Below, one piece after another: positions 62,469 through 64,000 of a stretch of DNA of 64,000 bases. Origin of the DNA: DAOUAT01 sp964551735 (lineage in GTDB: Bacteria; Chloroflexota; Anaerolineae; CG2-30-64-16). Location: positions 1 through 64,000 of the forward strand of contig CAZKEF010000024.1 of the NCBI GenBank assembly GCA_964551735.1, given 5' to 3'. The notes beneath the pieces are model-generated. The model was given only the letters and a program-made list of their open reading frames with translations, was not told the origin of the DNA and did no database searches. A program made the translations under genes and the position numbers. Position 1 is the stretch's first letter, and each line of letters starts with the position of its first letter.

Positions 62469-63848
62469 ATGACAACAACTCTGGTCCGCAATGGAACACT
62501 GATCACCCCGGCCGGCGAGATGGCGGGCGACCTGCTGCTGGCCGGCGAACAGATCGGGGCACTCGGCCCTGGCCTGGCGGCCGAAGGCGTTGACCGCGTC
62601 GTGGACGCAGCCGGCTGCATCGTCTTTCCCGGCCTGGTAGACCCGCACACCCATATCGTACTCGATACCGGCATCTACAAGACGCCGGATGATTGGGAAG
62701 TCGGCACGCGCACCGCGGCCTGCGGCGGCGTCACCACGGTGATCGATTTCGCCACCCAGTTTCCGGGCCAAGACGTGCGCCAGGCGCTGGCCGTGCGGCA
62801 GGCGGAGATCGGTGGGCTGGCCCAGATAGACTACGGCCTGCACATGATGCTCACGGCTCTGCCGGAGACGGATGTCGAACTGGATGCCTGGATGGCCGAC
62901 CTGCTGGCGGATGGCATCAACGCCGTGAAGGTCTATACCACCTATCGACCGAACTACTATCAGGATGACGCGGCGTTACTTCGTGTATTCAGCAGCGCGG
63001 CACGTCATGGTGTGGTCGTGATGATCCATTGCGAGAACGACGCTCTGGTGTCAGCGGCGCGTGCCCAGCTAGAAAAGGTGGGCAAGACCGGGCTGGCCTA
63101 CCACGGCCAGGCGCGGCCCGCATTGGCCGAGGTCGAGGCGGCAAACCGGATGTTGTTCCTGGCCGATAGCCTGAAACCGCTTCGGCCATGCATCTACGTC
63201 GTTCATTGCTCTGTTTCCGGTACCGTGAATCAGGTTGCCGTGGCCAGGGATAGAGGCGTGGACGCGATTGCAGAGACCACTCCGCAGTATCTATTACTTG
63301 ACGAAATGGTCTATGGCGGGAAAAATCCCCAATGGGGTATCATGCAGCCTCCACTACGCGAAGTCAACGAAAAAATGCTATTATGGAATCAGATCGCCCA
63401 GGGCCTTGTTTCGACCATCGGAACTGACCATTGCGACTATACGATAAAACAAAAAAATAGTGCTACGGAATTTACCAAGACGCCCGGCGGCATCCCAGGT
63501 CTGGAAACCATGTTGCCGCTGTTGGCGACATATGGCGTGGCTGCAGGCCGCGTTACCTGGTTGCGGCTGGCCGAGTTGTGCAGCACCAACCCGGCGCGCA
63601 TCTTTGGGTTAGGGTGCAAGGGCGCGCTAGCCGTGGGACTGGACGCCGACGTAGTGGTCTACGATCCGCGTTCGGCCGGGAGGGTGCGCGCGGATCGATT
63701 GCACAACCTGGCCGGTTACACGCCTTACGAGGGGATGGCAACCCAGGGCGCGGTGCGCGATGTCTTTGTGCGTGGGCGCCAGTTGGTGTCCGAAGGCGAG
63801 TTCTTTCCTGCAGTGGGTTGGGGCCGCTTCGTGTGTGCCGGCAGATAG
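62469..63848 (+). CDS. hyuA: Dihydropyrimidinase/hydantoinase family amidohydrolase
   Basis: 459 aa from the ATG at 62469, where GAGGTGG (62458-62464) serves as ribosome site; an ATG at 62457 lies inside that site. The dimetal site is GLVDPHTHIVLD, the carboxylated Lys in INAVKVYTTYR, MIHCEND, VVHCSVSG and the Asp in IGTDHCDY. It opens hydantoin, dihydropyrimidine or allantoin-like rings to ureido acids. HyuA homologues occur in the bacterial urate-degradation clusters with ygeW and ygeY, so a ring-opening role in the same pathway fits. A lower-GC patch (about 63270-63480) lies within the gene. The gap upstream holds only the repeat at 62390. Confidence 0.9.
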   Translation: MTTTLVRNGTLITPAGEMAGDLLLAGEQIGALGPGLAAEGVDRVVDAAGCIVFPGLVDPHTHIVLDTGIYKTPDDWEVGTRTAACGGVTTVIDFATQFPGQDVRQALAVRQAEIGGLAQIDYGLHMMLTALPETDVELDAWMADLLADGINAVKVYTTYRPNYYQDDAALLRVFSSAARHGVVVMIHCENDALVSAARAQLEKVGKTGLAYHGQARPALAEVEAANRMLFLADSLKPLRPCIYVVHCSVSGTVNQVAVARDRGVDAIAETTPQYLLLDEMVYGGKNPQWGIMQPPLREVNEKMLLWNQIAQGLVSTIGTDHCDYTIKQKNSATEFTKTPGGIPGLETMLPLLATYGVAAGRVTWLRLAELCSTNPARIFGLGCKGALAVGLDADVVVYDPRSAGRVRADRLHNLAGYTPYEGMATQGAVRDVFVRGRQLVSEGEFFPAVGWGRFVCAGR

Positions 63849-63850
63849 AA

Positions 63851-63889
63851 ACAGGCACTCCGTCGATCTGAAACCGGCGGAGTGCCTGT
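63851..63889. terminator. Hairpin between convergent hydantoinase and gatB-like genes
   Basis: ACAGGCACTCCG (63851-63862) pairs fully with CGGAGTGCCTGT (63878-63889). It begins two bases after the hydantoinase stop. No U-tract follows, but the 12-base stem is strong enough to mark the transcript end. Confidence 0.65.
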
Positions 63890-63934
63890 AACTGATGATT
63901 GACCTGATGATTTCTTCGACGATTCGCTCCAAGC

Positions 63935-64000
63935 TCATTGCTTCAATGTCGCAACCAGCAACTCCCGCATCATCACTGGATTGCCCTTGCCTTTTGTCTC
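63935..64000 (-). CDS. gatB: Probable C-terminal tail of Asp/Glu-tRNA amidotransferase subunit B (partial)
   Basis: The last 21 codons of a minus-strand gene that runs off the right edge: ETKGKGNPVMMRELL and a final TLKQ before the TGA at 63935. The G-K-x-N-P then R-x-L-L pattern matches the helical tail of GatB (GKANP..V...L). With so few residues the call is tentative. Confidence 0.45.
   Translation of the reverse strand, partial: ETKGKGNPVMMRELLVATLKQ

Overview
The window is GC-rich (roughly 60-65% by eye). It reads like an anaerobic or facultative member of the Chloroflexota, probably Anaerolineae-like. This is inferred from gene content and style: giant secreted beta-helix/RHS and DNRLRE proteins with Thr-Pro linkers, BMP-type nucleoside/purine importers, pyruvate:ferredoxin oxidoreductase next to a dihydroorotate-dehydrogenase-like protein, and many small palindromic interspersed repeats. 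No rRNA, tRNA, transposase, integrase or CRISPR array was seen.

Layout. 1-8.5 kb (minus strand): a threonine-synthase-like PLP enzyme (cut by the left edge), a HicB/DinB fusion, carbamate kinase, a broken four-helix-bundle gene, a YgeW-type carbamoyltransferase, a nucleotidyltransferase with a small overlapping partner, an aspartate-carbamoyltransferase-like enzyme, a YgeY-type M20 hydrolase and a GntR/UTRA regulator. 8.6-18.2 kb (minus strand): one long operon with two permeases, a BMP lipoprotein, a double ATPase, a second GntR and a three-subunit molybdenum hydroxylase (xanthine dehydrogenase type). 18.4-23 kb: a DHOD-like protein and PFOR. 23.3-30.4 kb: a second BMP importer whose binding protein carries three fused BMP domains, two of them almost identical at DNA level. 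30.7-37 kb: adenine deaminase, HAD phosphatase, small kinase, DUF554, 8-oxoguanine deaminase and an HD protein. 37-52 kb: an NHL lipoprotein and two giant secreted proteins. 52-54 kb: an ABC-F ATPase with an attenuator-like leader. 54.3-63.8 kb (plus strand): tyrosine phenol-lyase, nitroreductase, NUDIX, quinone oxidoreductase, flavin reductase, an aldo/keto reductase with Fe-S clusters, a ParB-like/UspA fusion, a sirtuin and a hydantoinase. The right edge carries the probable 3' end of gatB.

How it fits together (inference). Two importers bring in purines or nucleosides. Adenine deaminase, 8-oxoguanine deaminase and xanthine dehydrogenase funnel purines toward xanthine and urate. YgeW, YgeY, hydantoinase, the second carbamoyltransferase and carbamate kinase resemble the bacterial anaerobic urate-degradation gene set (ygeW/ygeY/ssnA/hyuA/xdh/yqeA). 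Carbamoyl groups would yield ATP through carbamate kinase, and the three-carbon remainder could reach pyruvate and PFOR. A palindrome with core AGACGTCT sits just downstream of the promoter -10 at both the gntR gene and the transporter-xdh operon, which suggests one regulon.

A second theme is small repeats. Word-repeat spacers (tagacaagg, tagactgg, agttcc), TAGGGGC-ended elements and longer palindromes fill the gaps between genes. In several places they run into coding sequence in frame or supply the stop codon.
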